From Harmothoe impar (Eukaryota > Annelida > Polychaeta > Phyllodocida > Polynoidae), in contig OX381721.1 of assembly GCA_947462335.1 (NCBI GenBank), positions 13,343,910 to 13,407,909 of the forward strand: DNA of 64,000 nt, written 5' to 3'. This document shows, piece by piece, positions 1 to 13,300 of this stretch; position 1 is the stretch's first letter; each line of letters begins with the position of its first letter. Made by a program: the position numbers and the translations under genes. The notes under the pieces were generated by a model. It was not told the DNA's origin, made no database searches, and worked only from the letters and a program-made list of their open reading frames with translations.

Positions 1-1446
1 TTACACATTATATAGGACTGAGAAGTGCCTTGCCGCAAGTCACGGTGGATTGAAATATCACAGAATTATTCATGATAAACCTATATAGGGCATGACCCAT
101 GTATAATTTGTGTAGCGTACAGTGTACATTGAGTGCTGCTCGTGGTGCTGCTCACTGGTACACTGTTAACGTATCACGTCTTACCATGATAGTTAACGCC
201 AGGATAGAGACAAGGTCTGCCTTCTGATATAAACTGTATATATATATATGATTGTATTACACTGGTCCTCATGTTGGTCCAACGCCGACAGTCTCGTGAA
301 CCAGTTGTTGAATAGTTGACGGCTTAGAGTTATTTAGAATTTAATTCATGAACCAAGTCCTGTTAATCGTTGACGCCATACATGTGGTTCTAATAGATGA
401 GATCCTGAAATTTAATATCCCTACGAAAAGAAGAGTTATTTTACATTTATTTTAAACATAGTTATATAGATATATAGATATTGATCAGATTTCTGCAGCT
501 GGGCGGTACCACAATATTTCGCTTTATACCATCTAAATATACTACCACTTCACAAATGTGACCTCAACATTGCATGAAACAATGTGGTCGTCCTTGTTTT
601 ATCAAGCACGGTCATATGTCCTGAAACACACTTTTTAGGCTCAGTGTAAACTGATCTTTGTGAGGTGACACCGCCCCCTGCCCCAGGTCAGTCCGCGTGG
701 TTATCAGGATAATCCGGCACGTGCTGCCCCATATCTACACACCATCTCACACCATCTCATCCCACTCCGTGCTCAAACCCGGAAAGGCCAACAAAATACA
801 CATTTCTTTTTCAGGTTACCTGACTCATCTAGAAAAAACTGGCTCTACTCTCTGCCGGTTTTGTTTTCAATTATAGTGGAGCCGGAAGTCAGGGGAAAGT
901 AAAAATGTTAGATATGTATAGTACATAATTATATGGCTGTATATTATAAACATTACTGTTATTTTTCATATAGCCTACTTATACACTGATTCATACTCTC
1001 ATGGAAAGGTGATATGGATAATATGTCATGGGAGGGGGCTGAATGGGGAAGGTGTTATTGTGTGGCAAATGGTAAGAACAACACTATCAAATCAAAGTAC
1101 ATGCATATGATATCAAGTTTGATGGCTTTATTGGGTACGTTCAAGTGCATGTTTTGTGTCGCAATATTATACAGCTAACAAAAATACGTTATTTTACATC
1201 AAATAACGTTTTCAACTTTATACATTGTTTAGCCATGATAAAGAGATAAAGAGAGGAACGTTCCGAAACCACAATGTTTGACAGGAATAGCTTCCATAAC
1301 CTATTATAAAAGGGGCACCTGCTAGGTTACAGTTCCTGATAGCATGACATTGGCGTTCCCAGGAGCAAGTTACTAGACAATGATGCAGTGGTGGGACAGA
1401 GGACGAACAAAGAGGCAGACGCGAGGCATCATACCATCCTAAAGGG
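1..1446. other. Intergenic DNA downstream of CTLD gene A
   Basis: No convincing exon is seen on either strand. The stretch holds a short TA microsatellite near 236-248 and a partial copy of a MITE family near 1172-1215. Otherwise I see nothing. Confidence 0.5.
1172..1215 (+). mobile_element. Partial copy of a CCCAG-ended MITE
   Basis: The stretch begins CAGCTAACAAAAATACG and continues with the paired ACGTTATTTTAC and AATAACGTTTT blocks that characterise the full copies at 17623-17754 and 37431-37570. Only one end is present, so this is a truncated relic. Confidence 0.55.
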
Positions 1447-1452
1447 TTTATT
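1447..1452 (-). promoter_or_regulatory. Poly(A) signal of CTLD gene A
   Basis: A canonical AATAAA hexamer on the minus strand lies 60 bases beyond the stop codon of CTLD gene A, a normal distance for a short 3' UTR. Confidence 0.6.
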
Positions 1453-1512
1453 CAATGCTTTATATCACAGAATCCATCTTCCAGAACCAGATACAGCGTA
1501 TATTTTCACCAG

Positions 1513-4500
1513 CTAAGCGTCCAGTGGGTCTGTCAGGTTGGAATGAGCCTCGTCCTTTGATCTTCTCCTTTTGAGGTACCTTAGTAGTAGCGCTGTAACC
1601 AGCAGGCCCCCCACCATGAGCAGGACACCCACGGTGACCGACACCACCAACACCACCGGGGACCCACCTAGTACAAGACAATGTCATGAATTATGTAGAA
1701 CGAGAACATTTGAGGTTGACGGTGGGGGAACATTAGGTAAGTATAGTGGGTATGAACAAATATGTAGGGTCAGGATTTATTTATGTAACTTTTTTTTTTT
1801 TAATCTTCTAGCGTTTAATTTTAATATCAAGACATATGCATCCAGAGGACTATTTTATATTATATGGCATATGAAAAAAGATGAGAAGAATCTGACTTAC
1901 CACCTTGACTGGGAGTAGTAGGTGATGGACCTAAAATACAAACTGATATTAATATTCTTCTGCTTGGACCCACCATCTGGTACGGCTAACACATATTCAA
2001 CATATTCAGATTAAGTAACCTTACACCAACAGAATAGTGTATTAAACTGAACTTTCTAGACGTGATTATTATGAGATAATGTATTATACTATATAGCTAT
2101 ATATCTACCTTCTGTGGATGTCGTCAGTGGAAGTGTTGAATCTCCATAAAGAAGAAAATATATAAACATAATTATTTTTGGTGTCAATATTTCTTTTACA
2201 TCGGTTTTTAATTTTCTTAAGTTTCTCTTGATTTCCTTTTAAAAAGGGGGGGGGGTTAGTTTCAAGCTTTCTGTGATGGTCTTCATCGACTACTGTAAAG
2301 CCTTTGATACAGTTGACCACACCAGTTCGTTCAGAGAATTGAAAACTACAAAATCACAGGATAATCTGCAGTTGTTCAAAAGCTAGGTCACTAAGGTGCC
2401 ACAGGGCTCTGTCCTGTGGCCGATCCTCTTCTTTGCATACATTGACGATGTCAAGAAGCCAAATGTAAACACTAGTACTACAACTTCTAAGGCCCTCTGT
2501 AGAATACGAGGACGTTACCATATTTCAACAATTCTTCTTTCGATGCTAATTTGAGCATTTTTAACCTCATGCAACAGCATAGCTATTCGGGATACAACTA
2601 CTGCAATTAGATGATTTTATCCAAACAGTGGTATCTTTTATGTTATTACCAATATCTATTGAAACTTTACCCAACTAGCAGCCATTCTGGAATTTGATCG
2701 TTTAACGCCTCCTTATAGAATTCCACTAATCGTGCCATGAATTTGCTTAATGGGCACACTGTTATGGTCAAATCATCCAATTGCAGCAATCCTGTCCCAA
2801 ATAACTATACTGTTGACTGATGTTATGATCAAATTGGCATCGAATGAAGAACATCAAAATTAAGTAGTGTCCTCATATCTAGGTCAATGACTTCACCTTT
2901 CAGCATTACAAAATGCAATTACATGTCCCAAATTGCTCTTTAGGGTCCACCCTATGAGAATTGTACCAGATACTGTGTACAGATGTAAAATAATGGGTTG
3001 TTTTTTTCAAGTTTGTAAGGTCCAAAAACATTGCATTCCATGATTTCTTACTCCCATCTGTTGCAGCTATTCTCAACATAAAAGCACATATCGGACCTCA
3101 ATCAATAGGGAATTATGTTGTTTTCCTCATAAGACCCAGAGCCTCAAACCCTGGCACATGTGCTTTAAAATTTATGTTAACCATTGAATTTCCAGACACG
3201 CCTTAGGAAACATGGAGTTTTCACTTACCAGTTGAACTGGAACTTTCTGTTGTGTCTGATGTCCAAGATGAAGGTATAGCTGAAAATGTTAGATTCATGT
3301 GAAAGTCTTTAGAATAGACATGAATAGATTACAAAAGAACTATAGCAGACATATATGTCTAACAGAGTGGTAGATGTTTTTATCCTGACTGGTTGACTAG
3401 CCTTCACTTGGCTAGTGTTCTTTTCAACCAATGTATGCTGCTTGTAAATTCTGACTTGAGACATCTCTTGGCATTATATTCCAAACAATGATAAAATATT
3501 TTTGCTTTTTTTTTCAAATCAACAGCAACAACAACAGTTACTATCAATGTCATTGTTTAAGCATAGTTTCACAAACATCTAGCAGTAGTTCACTGATAGT
3601 TCCACCCATTATGTAAAGCAGATAAAGCACGGCACCAACATTATGTTCATGAGCCCACCTATGTCCTTACCATAAGGATATGTACAGAATAACCCATGTG
3701 TATACCCTATGTGTATACCCTAAATGTGAATTTACTGTAAGGGTATGTAGAGGATGCCCCATGTGTGTACTTACTGTAAGGGTATGTGCAGGATACCCCG
3801 TATGTAGCAGTGCATGGTCGAGGCCACGACCTGCCATCTCCAGGTTTCATGATGTAACATGAGTCTTTCTTCTCCTGGGTATCATTCCCAATGTTCAGGT
3901 AGTCAACAGCTGTTCCATCTATCCAGCTGTATGGATCTCCTGTGTGGGTGTATAACAGTTGATGCATGATCTAAGCCTTTGTAAAATAGCACTATCAAGA
4001 CGGCCACTTGAATATTACATAGTCAGGACAGAACATCCGCAGCAGAAGAAATCTAATGGGTGTATGTGGAGTCTTCGAAGCCAGATTCAATAGGATCTGG
4101 TATAATATTAGTATAATAATGTGATGGACATAGGGGGAATGGTTATCACCACTGAGTGTTTCAGGGGGTTCAACTGACGGACATCAAGTAATTTGTAATG
4201 ACACCACCAAAAGATATCTTAGGCATGAAGCGTGACTTCACACTTAGAGGGTAGTTTGAGTCTAGAGCTTAGTAGTGTTTGGCATGAGCACTCAAGTCTC
4301 GACCAGTGGAAGCTCCAGTACCAGATTGCCATAGAAGTCAAGATTAAGTTCAAATGAGAAGGGTGGGTTGTGCCCTTTAAATAGAATTTTATCGTTTATA
4401 CTATGACAAACAAGTACAAAGTTATATGTTGTCATCAAGATTAGTCATTGCAATTAATTTTGTTGAGCAATTGTTTACTTACCGCCACCACCCCTGATCC

Positions 4501-5583
4501 CCAGCCACACTGCTGTGCTGCTGTTTGCTATAAGATCTACCAAAACAATGTTTTGCTCCCCACTATGTAAAGATGCCACAGAGCCACCGACCATATGGCC
4601 ACAGAAAGCCTCTGCTGTGGTGTAGAAGTCTCCAGTCACCTGTGAAGGGTCTAAGACACAGATACAGCTCCCTTCTTTATAGCTACATGTGGCAGACGAC
4701 TTCATTGGGCAGGCATCTGAATCAACTCCTGCAGCAAAACCATAGTAAAAGTTTTGACATTGGCTGCTTTATGCAATAGTTGAACCTAAGCCACAGCTCT
4801 TTATTTTTTATGTAATACAGCAGCCCCATTGACTTAACCAAAGAGGTCCGTATTACACTCCCCCCGTGAAATAACCCATGTCCGTATTTCACGACCCTGT
4901 GACGTCATCAAAACGGTGGTTTGTTTACATTTGAATGGTGTAGAAAGAAGCCATTTTAGCCTATTTAGGCTCCCTACCCCTATAATAATTTAATTTGAAT
5001 CGAAAAAGGTAAAAAATAAATACAAAGGAACACTCGTTTTAGTCTGTAGCTGGGTTATTTCACTTGTTGAAGGTAGGGCCGCATTTCACTCGGCCTGCGG
5101 CCTCGTGAAATACGGCCCTACCTTCAACTCGTGAAATAACCCAGGCTACAGACCAAAACTCGTGAACCTTTGTCTTTGTATTCAGTATATTGGTGTGCAT
5201 GGTCAAGGCTGATCACAAGTTGCAGACAAGTGTACTCAGCCTTGACCATGTACTCCAATATATACTGAATGCAGGGATGTGGCTTTGGTTTAACTGGCTT
5301 ATACCACTATCAATTACCATGATTGTTTTGTACAAGATCCATATGTAGCATGCAATGCTGACCATCTCCAGCACAACACCCTCGTTTAAGCCTGTGGCCT
5401 GCAGGGTGCCCTAACACATGGCAGCCACCAGTAGCACATCCCCATGGCGGACACCGACACCTGGACTGCTGACGTCTTATAATACACTATAATTATAGTG
5501 TAACAATTATGATACCTACCTCTAGCTGCCTGCAGGGTGCCCCAACACATGGCAGCCACCAGCAGCAGCCTGCACATCCCCAT
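1513..5583 (-). CDS. CTLD gene A: type I membrane protein with one C-type-lectin-like domain
   Basis: The model has seven coding exons: 5583-5520, 4728-4483, 3939-3775, 3279-3229, 2141-2109, 1930-1901 and 1667-1513. Together they give 744 nt and 247 residues in one open frame. All six introns are phase 1 with GT-AG ends. The protein starts with a signal peptide (MGMCRLLLVAAMCWGTLQAA). A CTLD follows at about residues 27-158, with the WLGI and WIDG motifs and the usual cysteines. Three short Ser/Thr/Pro exons form a stalk (159-196). A Val/Leu-rich membrane helix lies at about 199-223, followed by an RYLKRRR stop-transfer sequence and a short tail. The EPN/QPD and WND motifs of calcium-dependent sugar binding are absent, so the ligand may not be a classical sugar. 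It is the closest paralogue of gene B. I am sure of the fold; the ligand is unknown. A further micro-exon cannot be excluded. Confidence 0.85.
2271..2475 (+). mobile_element. Decayed non-LTR retrotransposon reverse transcriptase fragment
   Basis: Plus-strand translation of 2272-2320 gives VFIDYCKAFDTVDH, the palm motif of jockey/CR1-like reverse transcriptases. After a gap, 2394-2460 gives VPQGSVL and then a YIDD box followed by V, which is the catalytic region. Frame breaks separate the blocks. The fragment sits antisense in intron 4 of CTLD gene A, between exons 4 and 5, and cannot be active. Confidence 0.75.
3668..3805 (-). repeat. Small tandem array containing the 5' splice site of CTLD gene A exon 3
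   Basis: The block TTACTGTAAGGGTATGT, which on the minus strand holds the last exon codons and the donor, occurs at 3771 (the real donor) and again at 3732, a 39-bp period. A degenerate third copy lies at about 3668. Only the copy at 3775/3774 keeps a good GTAAGT; the others read GTAAAT or are worn. Confidence 0.65.
4803..5182. mobile_element. Foldback (palindromic) element in intron 1 of CTLD gene A
   Basis: Positions 5042-5152 form a near-perfect inverted repeat with arms of about 53 bases around a GGCCTGCGGCC centre. A related end piece (CCGTGAAATAACCC, CGTATTTCACG) lies at 4865-4895. The equivalent intron of gene B lacks the whole block, so it inserted after the A/B duplication. No protein is encoded. 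Confidence 0.65.
5180..5270. repeat. Short foldback repeat shared by CTLD genes A and B
   Basis: An inverted repeat with arms of about 33 bases (ATTCAGTATATTGGTGTGCA paired with the ACTCCAATATATACTGAAT end). A worn copy lies at the same place in intron 1 of gene B (13319-13402), so it predates the gene duplication. Confidence 0.65.
5396..5460 (-). pseudogene. Broken duplicate of the CTLD signal-peptide exon
   Basis: The minus strand repeats the start of gene A exon 1 (MGMC, then the bases for VAAMCWGTLQA) but lacks 8 bases after MGMC. The frame therefore shifts and reads through the remaining similarity out of frame. It lies just inside intron 1, next to the intact exon 5583-5520. It is a local tandem duplicate and is not expected to be used. 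Confidence 0.6.
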
Positions 5584-7364
5584 GTTGGACACCAGCACCT
5601 TGTGGATATCTAGTGTCAGTGCTTAGTTTGTGAACAGTGTTTTACAAGTTACATGGTGCATACCCTGAGTGTCTTATCTGTGTTTCAGTGTAGGTGTTTT
5701 ACAGTGACGTGCATGCTATTGACTGAGTGTTGCTACAGTATGGATTCCCTCACCCACTGACCCAGGAAATAGCTAAAGTCTAAGCTGGAGGTAGATATGT
5801 GACAGGTCAGGGGGAAGAATAAACAGCATATAGAGGGAAATTTAAATGAATAATAAACAAATACATACATAACTAACTGGCCTTGTTCAGAGCACAGCCC
5901 GACTCTAGATCTTAGGATCTTAGGATAGGCAGGCCAGACATCTTTTTAATTTTCTAATCTTAATTTTTCTTACATCTTGAGCGATTAATTGTGAATTTTC
6001 ACATTGATTCGCACAGGGCTATGAGGTCAGTGAGAACTTGTTATTCTTAACCAGAAAACTGCTAAAAAGAGTAAAACATTGAGCAACATCTTTATTGTGT
6101 ATACGATTACCATAATTATATAAGTATAATGCTGCCGGTATGACTAGTTTCACTGTTGGTTATGTTATCATACTTAGTTTATACTAAGCCTTTCCTGCCT
6201 GCTGGCTCTGTATACCCCAGGCCAGGGTCCAGGTTGTCTTTGTTCACTGGACCATTACCAACTACAGGGATCCACACCTGTTATTTTTTCTTTTTTTTTA
6301 CATCAATAAATAAGAGGTGGTTATAATTATCTGCCCAAATCGGTCAAATCAATTATCTGTGTTGTTGTTCTTTATCATGTTCAGTTAGGTTAACTTTATT
6401 CAAAACTAATAATTGAGTTGTATATCATGAATCTTTATTTAAAAGAAAAAGTACATACACAAATATCTTTCAACAAGAATCAACCCCAATAGATGTGATC
6501 AACTTTACACTAGAGGCAAAGCACAACTTTATATTACATGGATGTTTAGATATGGTGGTAATCTCATTCAATAACATATCCCCACAGGCCAGAGCATTAT
6601 AAATATAGAGCTTCCACTTTAAATAAAGCTGGCCTATGGAAATTCTATTTGGGAGAGCAATACATTAACCAACATCACTTAAAACCGTCATAAACTACTT
6701 GCATGATAGCATGCTAGCATGTATTTATTTAAATACCTACCTATCTAATAAATGAAAAAAAACTAAGAATCAGTGATGAGATGAATATAATATTGCACAG
6801 TTTTGTATCACACCGCGTTTACTTTACACCCTATTTAATCCTCCAAGAATATCACACAATCATGGCCAGTTCTTTCTTCTTATGGCACTTGTCTGCTGCC
6901 TTTAGGCTTTGCGCACCTGTATCTAGCTGTAGCTGACTATTTGATATTAGTTAAGAAAATTATCTAAAGTACCTGGATAGTGTTTTAAATAGCTAAAGTA
7001 AATATTGGTTACAAATGTTATACTCCCAGGTTTTCACGCGCAAAATAACTTTATATGAATATAAAATCCTGGCAAGGTTCAAAGGTATAGGATAAACCTC
7101 CATGAATGGCTACATCCATTATCCTTAATCTAAATGTTTGAGATACAGACCACTAATGTAAGAATAAGTCACTTCCTATGCTAAGATGAAGCACAGTGAC
7201 ATTGCACAATTAGGTTTGCTTGATATTGGTATGTCACCCTGATGTCACCATGGCCACCGCGTTTACTTTTTTCCCTATTTCACGGGCAAATATTATTTGA
7301 GCATTATGACAGTGTTTTGTACTTTGAACCTTACATTACTAGCATTAGAAATAAATAATTGTCA
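5584..7364. other. Intergenic DNA between CTLD genes A and B
   Basis: This contains the likely promoter of gene A (5584-5800), where short blocks such as CTACTGACCCA/CCCACTGACCC resemble the upstream region of gene B. Further on it is AT-rich with no convincing exon. Two copies of an ACCGCGTTTACTTT block followed by a CCCTATTT block (6813 and 7256) mark a small dispersed repeat. The 3' UTR of gene B must begin at its upper edge. Confidence 0.45.
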
Positions 7365-10300
7365 TCATATATCCACATGCGATGTTAGGTTAGCGTAATC
7401 CTCCAATCTTTTCCTTCTCCGTCGCCGTACGAAGATAACCCCAAGAAGTACTGTTAATGTTACCACTACCACAGTAACTACTACAGCAATGACTACTGTT
7501 GTAACACTAGGTCCACCTGGAACAGAGGGGAGGAATGCACTGTATCAGATTCGGTATTCTAAATCTATTAAATTTGATAAACAGATAAAGCCACAATGTA
7601 TATTTGATAAACCCTATGGAGTTGGAATCTAATCAAGGTTAAACATACTTGTATAACACAATATTTTCAGTAAATACCAAGCTTGGTGCAGTGGAAGTAA
7701 TATACCATTGTGCTTCAAAGTGAGTTCACTTAACACTTCTTGATGTGGTTATTCATAGTTGATTCATGATATCAAACATGTCGTACTTGGTAGTCGATAA
7801 CCAATAGATATGTTTATGATCATAATAGATAAAGCTTCATATCGAAATGGTGGAGATAATAGGTCCCCATTGCATTAACTTTAACTGAGTGACAAATAAC
7901 TTTGTCTTGTACAGACCTGATGGCACTCTTGGAGGAGTTGGAACCAATGTTGATGCTGTTAACAAAAATTAAAATATCATGAATAAATTGGCACGTGTGG
8001 TAACTTCATAATGAGTGTACTGTATGTTGTTATGTCAGATGTGAAAGGAGAGTGGAGAGAAGAAAACTATAATAATGCAGACCGTTGCTGACATGGCTGA
8101 CAAATGTTTTGATTCATTCGTTGTGATTATAAGGCATGTTTTTTTTAGAATGACATATCAAAGACCAAGTTCATTGCATCCAATATTTATCAATTCTAAT
8201 GGTTAGTTCTCAAGGAGTAGATCCCGAGAGCTCAGAGCCCAGTAAGTCTCACAAGTGCCTCAATATGTTCCTAAGTTCGTTCTTATGTGAGTTCACATAT
8301 AGTTGAGACAATATATTATGCAATAAACCATAGCAAATCTCACACTCCGTTTCAGTGGTACAGGTCAACACTACAACATTGGCGTTTCATATGAATATTG
8401 AGCTAGGTTTTAGGCATTGCTTGTAATACTGACCAGGAGTTGTGTATGGTGGAGGTGTGATTGGTGGGTCTGAAAAAGGTAAAATTAAATACATTATTTT
8501 CTTATTAGAGGGAATAGAGAATACCATTGTGACATCTCTATGAACCCAAAATGGCTGAACGACACATAGATATACGTCCCCCTGACACCCTACTCAAACT
8601 GTGGAAGTCCATCACGATGCAATCGGTGCTCACAATCTAAACATCATGCATGGTAAGTATTATGATCAGGTATATTTTAGCATATTTTTTTAAACTAATT
8701 TGGATAAGATGGGGGTCATTGACAAATAACTATATGCTCTCTTACTCCGCAGCAAAAATGGCCCATAATTAATCTACCTGGTTCATATCTGCAGGCAGCT
8801 CCTAATTCATCTTTCATACTATCTGCAGGGTACCACTTGCCATCTGTAGAGGACATCCTGTAGGCTCCACCATGTGATGAGCTGTTGGCAAGGTTGAGAT
8901 AGGAAGCATTTTCTACCCCATCCCAAACATAGGAATAGCCTGTATGGACAACGTGATAACATTGGGTTTTGAGGCGAAAAGATGGTTAATGGCACAAAGA
9001 GTTTATAATAATGCATCAATCCACCCTAGATTAATCTTTGCAATCAATGTCAGACCTTTAGGGGTGCTATACATAGATACATGTATTTAATGTCCAACAA
9101 AGTATAACGAATTTTCAAATTGGGCATCAGTGTATTTAGGCATTTACATTATATTTTTGTTATAGGCACAATTTACTATGTATCATGTTTGGTACCATTG
9201 GAAAGAGAACATCTCAATCTATACACTGGCCGATTTACAAACTAAAATCATTTATATCTTATTAACTATCATGCATTAAATATAACACAAGCATAAAATA
9301 ATCTTATAATATAGACCCAGCATAATCCATTTCCGAATTCTATGTTAGATTTGCTGATAAATCTAATTACACAGATTAACAAAATGGATACTGATCTATC
9401 CCTCTACGTTTTAGTTTTACCTCCTAATGGAATGGTAAGGTCATAAATAGATAAAATCTTCAAAAAAGCTGGTTTTTTCTCCCCCACCCATGCCCCCAGT
9501 GTTGATATAGCTAAGACCCATTGTTCTATCAGTACTGCAGACCCACCCATGGGTGTCAGTATTCTAGTACAACTGGCTTTTCATGGTCTAATGGTCACAC
9601 CAAATGTACCAGTTGAATAGTACGCCCCAGAACCATGCACAGTACCACAATACTGGTATGCTCTAATTGACAGGACAGTACCACAATAATGGTACGTCCT
9701 AAAAAGGTATTCCTGTCCCCTACCTGCCAACATGACTTTTGCCCAATTCATTTTCATGGTCACATGCATTGTTTTACGGTTTACCCATGGCACCCATTTT
9801 TTTGCCTGGCCATTAACAAAATCTGTTAGCAGCAGACAATTGTTGTTGCACTGTTTTAAATGTCTGATGTACAAATCATACTTACTGTCCCATCTTAGTC
9901 CTATCCACACCCCTCCGGGTATATCCTGTATCATGCTCATGATTATATCATTCTCCGCCCGGTTCATTATAGATGCCGGCACACCAGTTCCAAATCTGAC
10001 GACACACATCTTGTCCATCATGGGGTAGTTACCAGGTCCCCTCAGCACACAGAGGCAGGAGAGGTTCACCACCTGACAGCCATCATAGCAAGGGGAATAC
10101 GCCGTTGTCGTTTCATACCCTGTAATTTATGTTTAATTGGTGATTACTAAAATGTTCAAGGACACTGAAACTATGATACAAAGGCGATATTGTGTGTTTT
10201 GGGCTCAAGAATCAATATTGTCAGTCCTGTCTTGCTAGTTGCACTAGGGTAACCGGAGAATCAACTGCCTTGTGATCCGCATGGAAAATATGTTATTAGA

Positions 10301-13300
10301 GAATTGATCTTAAGGCCGTGCCTCTCCAAATCGATACGAGTGGAAAGTCTATGACTGGGTGCAATCTATGACTGGGTGCAATCTATGACCATCATGAAAT
10401 AAAATGGCTTATTTAAGGTAGTAGTACATAGAAATGTCCGGAAAAAGTTATTGGATGTTTCAAGACTTTATGATACTAATTGATTTCATGTTAATTCAAA
10501 AAGAAATCGAATTCACTCTTGCCTCATAGGTTGCACAGAGTCATAGATCACACATGGTCGTAGATTGCACCCGGTCATAGACTTTCAGCTTGTTCCGATT
10601 TGGTGAGAATCAGTCGCATCATAGCATTCGAAACTCCAGTGTCTGTTTATTAGTTTGCTGACCAATACCAAATACTTTGCACAGAGTATAAACTGCCTAG
10701 TTTATATAAAGCGAACAGGCATCTATGAAGACAATAGATAATGTGGAATGTTCACTCACCAAGTGAACTGGTTCTTTCTGTTGTTTCTGATGTCAAAGTG
10801 GAAGGTATAGCTGAAAAGAGGTCGGATTCATGTGAAATCTATTGCTTCATGATTTGCTTGAAAAACGTATCATTGTTATTGGAGTGATCTTATCACAACA
10901 TGAAACTCCAGTGTGTGTGTGTATCAAATGACCAATATGTTTCACAGAGTATAGACTGCTTAGTTATGAAAATAACTACTTTGACCTATTTTTTAACGAT
11001 AGTAGTGAATAAAAGTCTAATAGTTTTAGATAACAAACTATGATATATCATAACGAGTCAATAAACAAAGATAATGAACACCTAATATGGGCTTGGGATT
11101 AAGGCGCACTGATCTGCCTGACTTCATTGTGACACATGTAAACACGTATCAATAACCAGCAATCACCATGAAATATTTTTTCCAAGTGTAGGCCGACAAC
11201 CCGCCCCAGTTTTCACTTACCAGTTGACCTGGTACTTTCTGTTGTGTCTGATGTCCAAGATGAAGGTATAGCTGAAAATGTTAGATTCATGTGAAAGTCT
11301 TTAGAATATACATGAATAGATTACAAAGCACTATAGCAGACATATGTCTAATGGAGCAGTAGATGTTTTTATCCTGGCCAGTTGGCTAGCCTGCATTAGA
11401 CTAGCAATCACTTGGCTAATGTTCTTCTCAGAAGGTCACTTTTCCACCTGACCTCAGAGACACTATCATAACGGCCATTTTCAACCAATGTATCTTACTT
11501 GTAAATTCTGACTTGAGATATCTCTTGGCATTATATATTCAAAACAATGATAAAATATTTTTTGCAATATCAACCGCAACAACAACTATTAATTGTCATA
11601 GTTCAGTGTAGTGTTACAAACATTTAGCAGAGTTTCACTAATACTATTACTAATAGTTACAGCTAAGTTTATACAGCTAAGCAGATAAAGCATGACACTC
11701 TGTTCATGGACCCACCTATCTTCTTACTATGCAGATATGAACAGGATCCCTCATGTGTATACCCCATGTGTAGACCCTAAATGTGTACTTACTGTAAGGG
11801 TATGTACAGGATATCCCATGGTTAGCGTTGCACGATTGAGGCCACCACTGGCCATCTCCGGGTTTCATGATGTGACATGAGTCTTTGTCCTCCTGGGTAT
11901 CATTCATCACATTAAGGTAGTCCACAGCTGTTCCATCTATCCAGCTGTATGTAGGCCTATCTCCTGTCAGGGTTTATAACAGTGCATGCAAGATCTAAGT
12001 CAATGTTAAATAGCACTATCAAGATGGTCACTTGAATATTATATAGCAGAACATCCAAAACATCTAAAGCAGAAGAAATCTACTGGGTGTATGTGGGGTC
12101 TGTAAAGTGAGTTCCAATAGCTTCTGGTATTTAGTTAATAATGCTGCAAAGGACATAGGGAAAAAGATTACTACCACTAAGGTTTTTGGGGGTTCAAGCG
12201 AGAGACATCAAATGGTCTGCACTGACACTACCAGGGGATGCCTCAGGCACTGAGGGCCAACCAAGGGACATCAAGTAGTTTGTACTGACACCACCAAGGG
12301 ATGCCTCAGGCACTGAGGGCCAACCAAGGGACATCAAGTAGTTTGTACTGACACCACCAAGGGATGCCTCAAGCACTGAGGGCCAACCAAGGGACATCAA
12401 GTAGTTTGTACTGACACCACCAAGGGATGCCTCAGGCACTGAGGGCCAACCAAGGGACATCAAGTAGTTTGTACTGACACCACCAAGTGATGCCTCAAGC
12501 ACTGGGGGCCAACCAAGGGACATCAAGTAGTTTGTACTGACACCACCAAGGGATGCCTCAGGCACTGAGGGCCAACCAAGGGACATCAAGTAGTTTGTAC
12601 TGACACCACCAAGGGATGCCTCAGGCACTGAGGGCCAACCAAGGGACATCAAGTAGTTTGTACTGACACCACCAAGGGATGCCTCAGGCACTGAGGGCCA
12701 ACCAAGGGACATCAAGTAGTTTGTACTGACACCACCAAGGGATGCCTCACACGGTGAGCATGACATCACACTGGGAAGGTAGATTGAGTTTGGAGCTTAC
12801 AGTAGCCTTTGGCGTGAGCACTCAGTCTCCACCAGTGGAAGATCCACTACTTAAGATCTAGACTGCCATAGAAGTCAAGAGCAAGTTCAAATGAGTTCAT
12901 GTACAAAGTCAAACTTTGTTGTCATCAAGAATAGTCAATACAGTTATTTTGTTGAGCAATTGTCCACTTACCGCCACCACCTCTGATCCCCAGCCACACT
13001 GCTGTGCTGCTATTTGCTATAAGATCTACCAGAACATTGTTTTCCTCCTCACTATGTAAAGATGCCACAGAGCCACCGACCATATGGGCACAGTACGCCT
13101 CTGCTGAGGCATAAAAGTCTCCAGTCATTGATGAGTCTAAGACACAGATGCACCTCCCCTCTATATACCTACATGTGGCAGATCCATTCATTGGGCAGGC
13201 ATCTGTATCAACTCCTGTAACAAAACCATAGTAAAAGTTGTGAAGCTAAGAAATGGTTCTTTCGATATGATCTATTCAATGCTTTATGTAGTAGTTGAAC

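Noticed and set aside
1571..1918. A 115-codon plus-strand open frame
   Set aside because: It is antisense to the terminal exons of CTLD gene A and passes through a poly-T run.
12190..12757. A CRISPR-like array
   Set aside because: Units are contiguous with no unique spacers, in a eukaryotic intron.
12194..12769. A 191-residue repetitive open frame on the minus strand
   Set aside because: It is the 63-bp intronic minisatellite of CTLD gene B. Flanking exons splice past it in phase 1.
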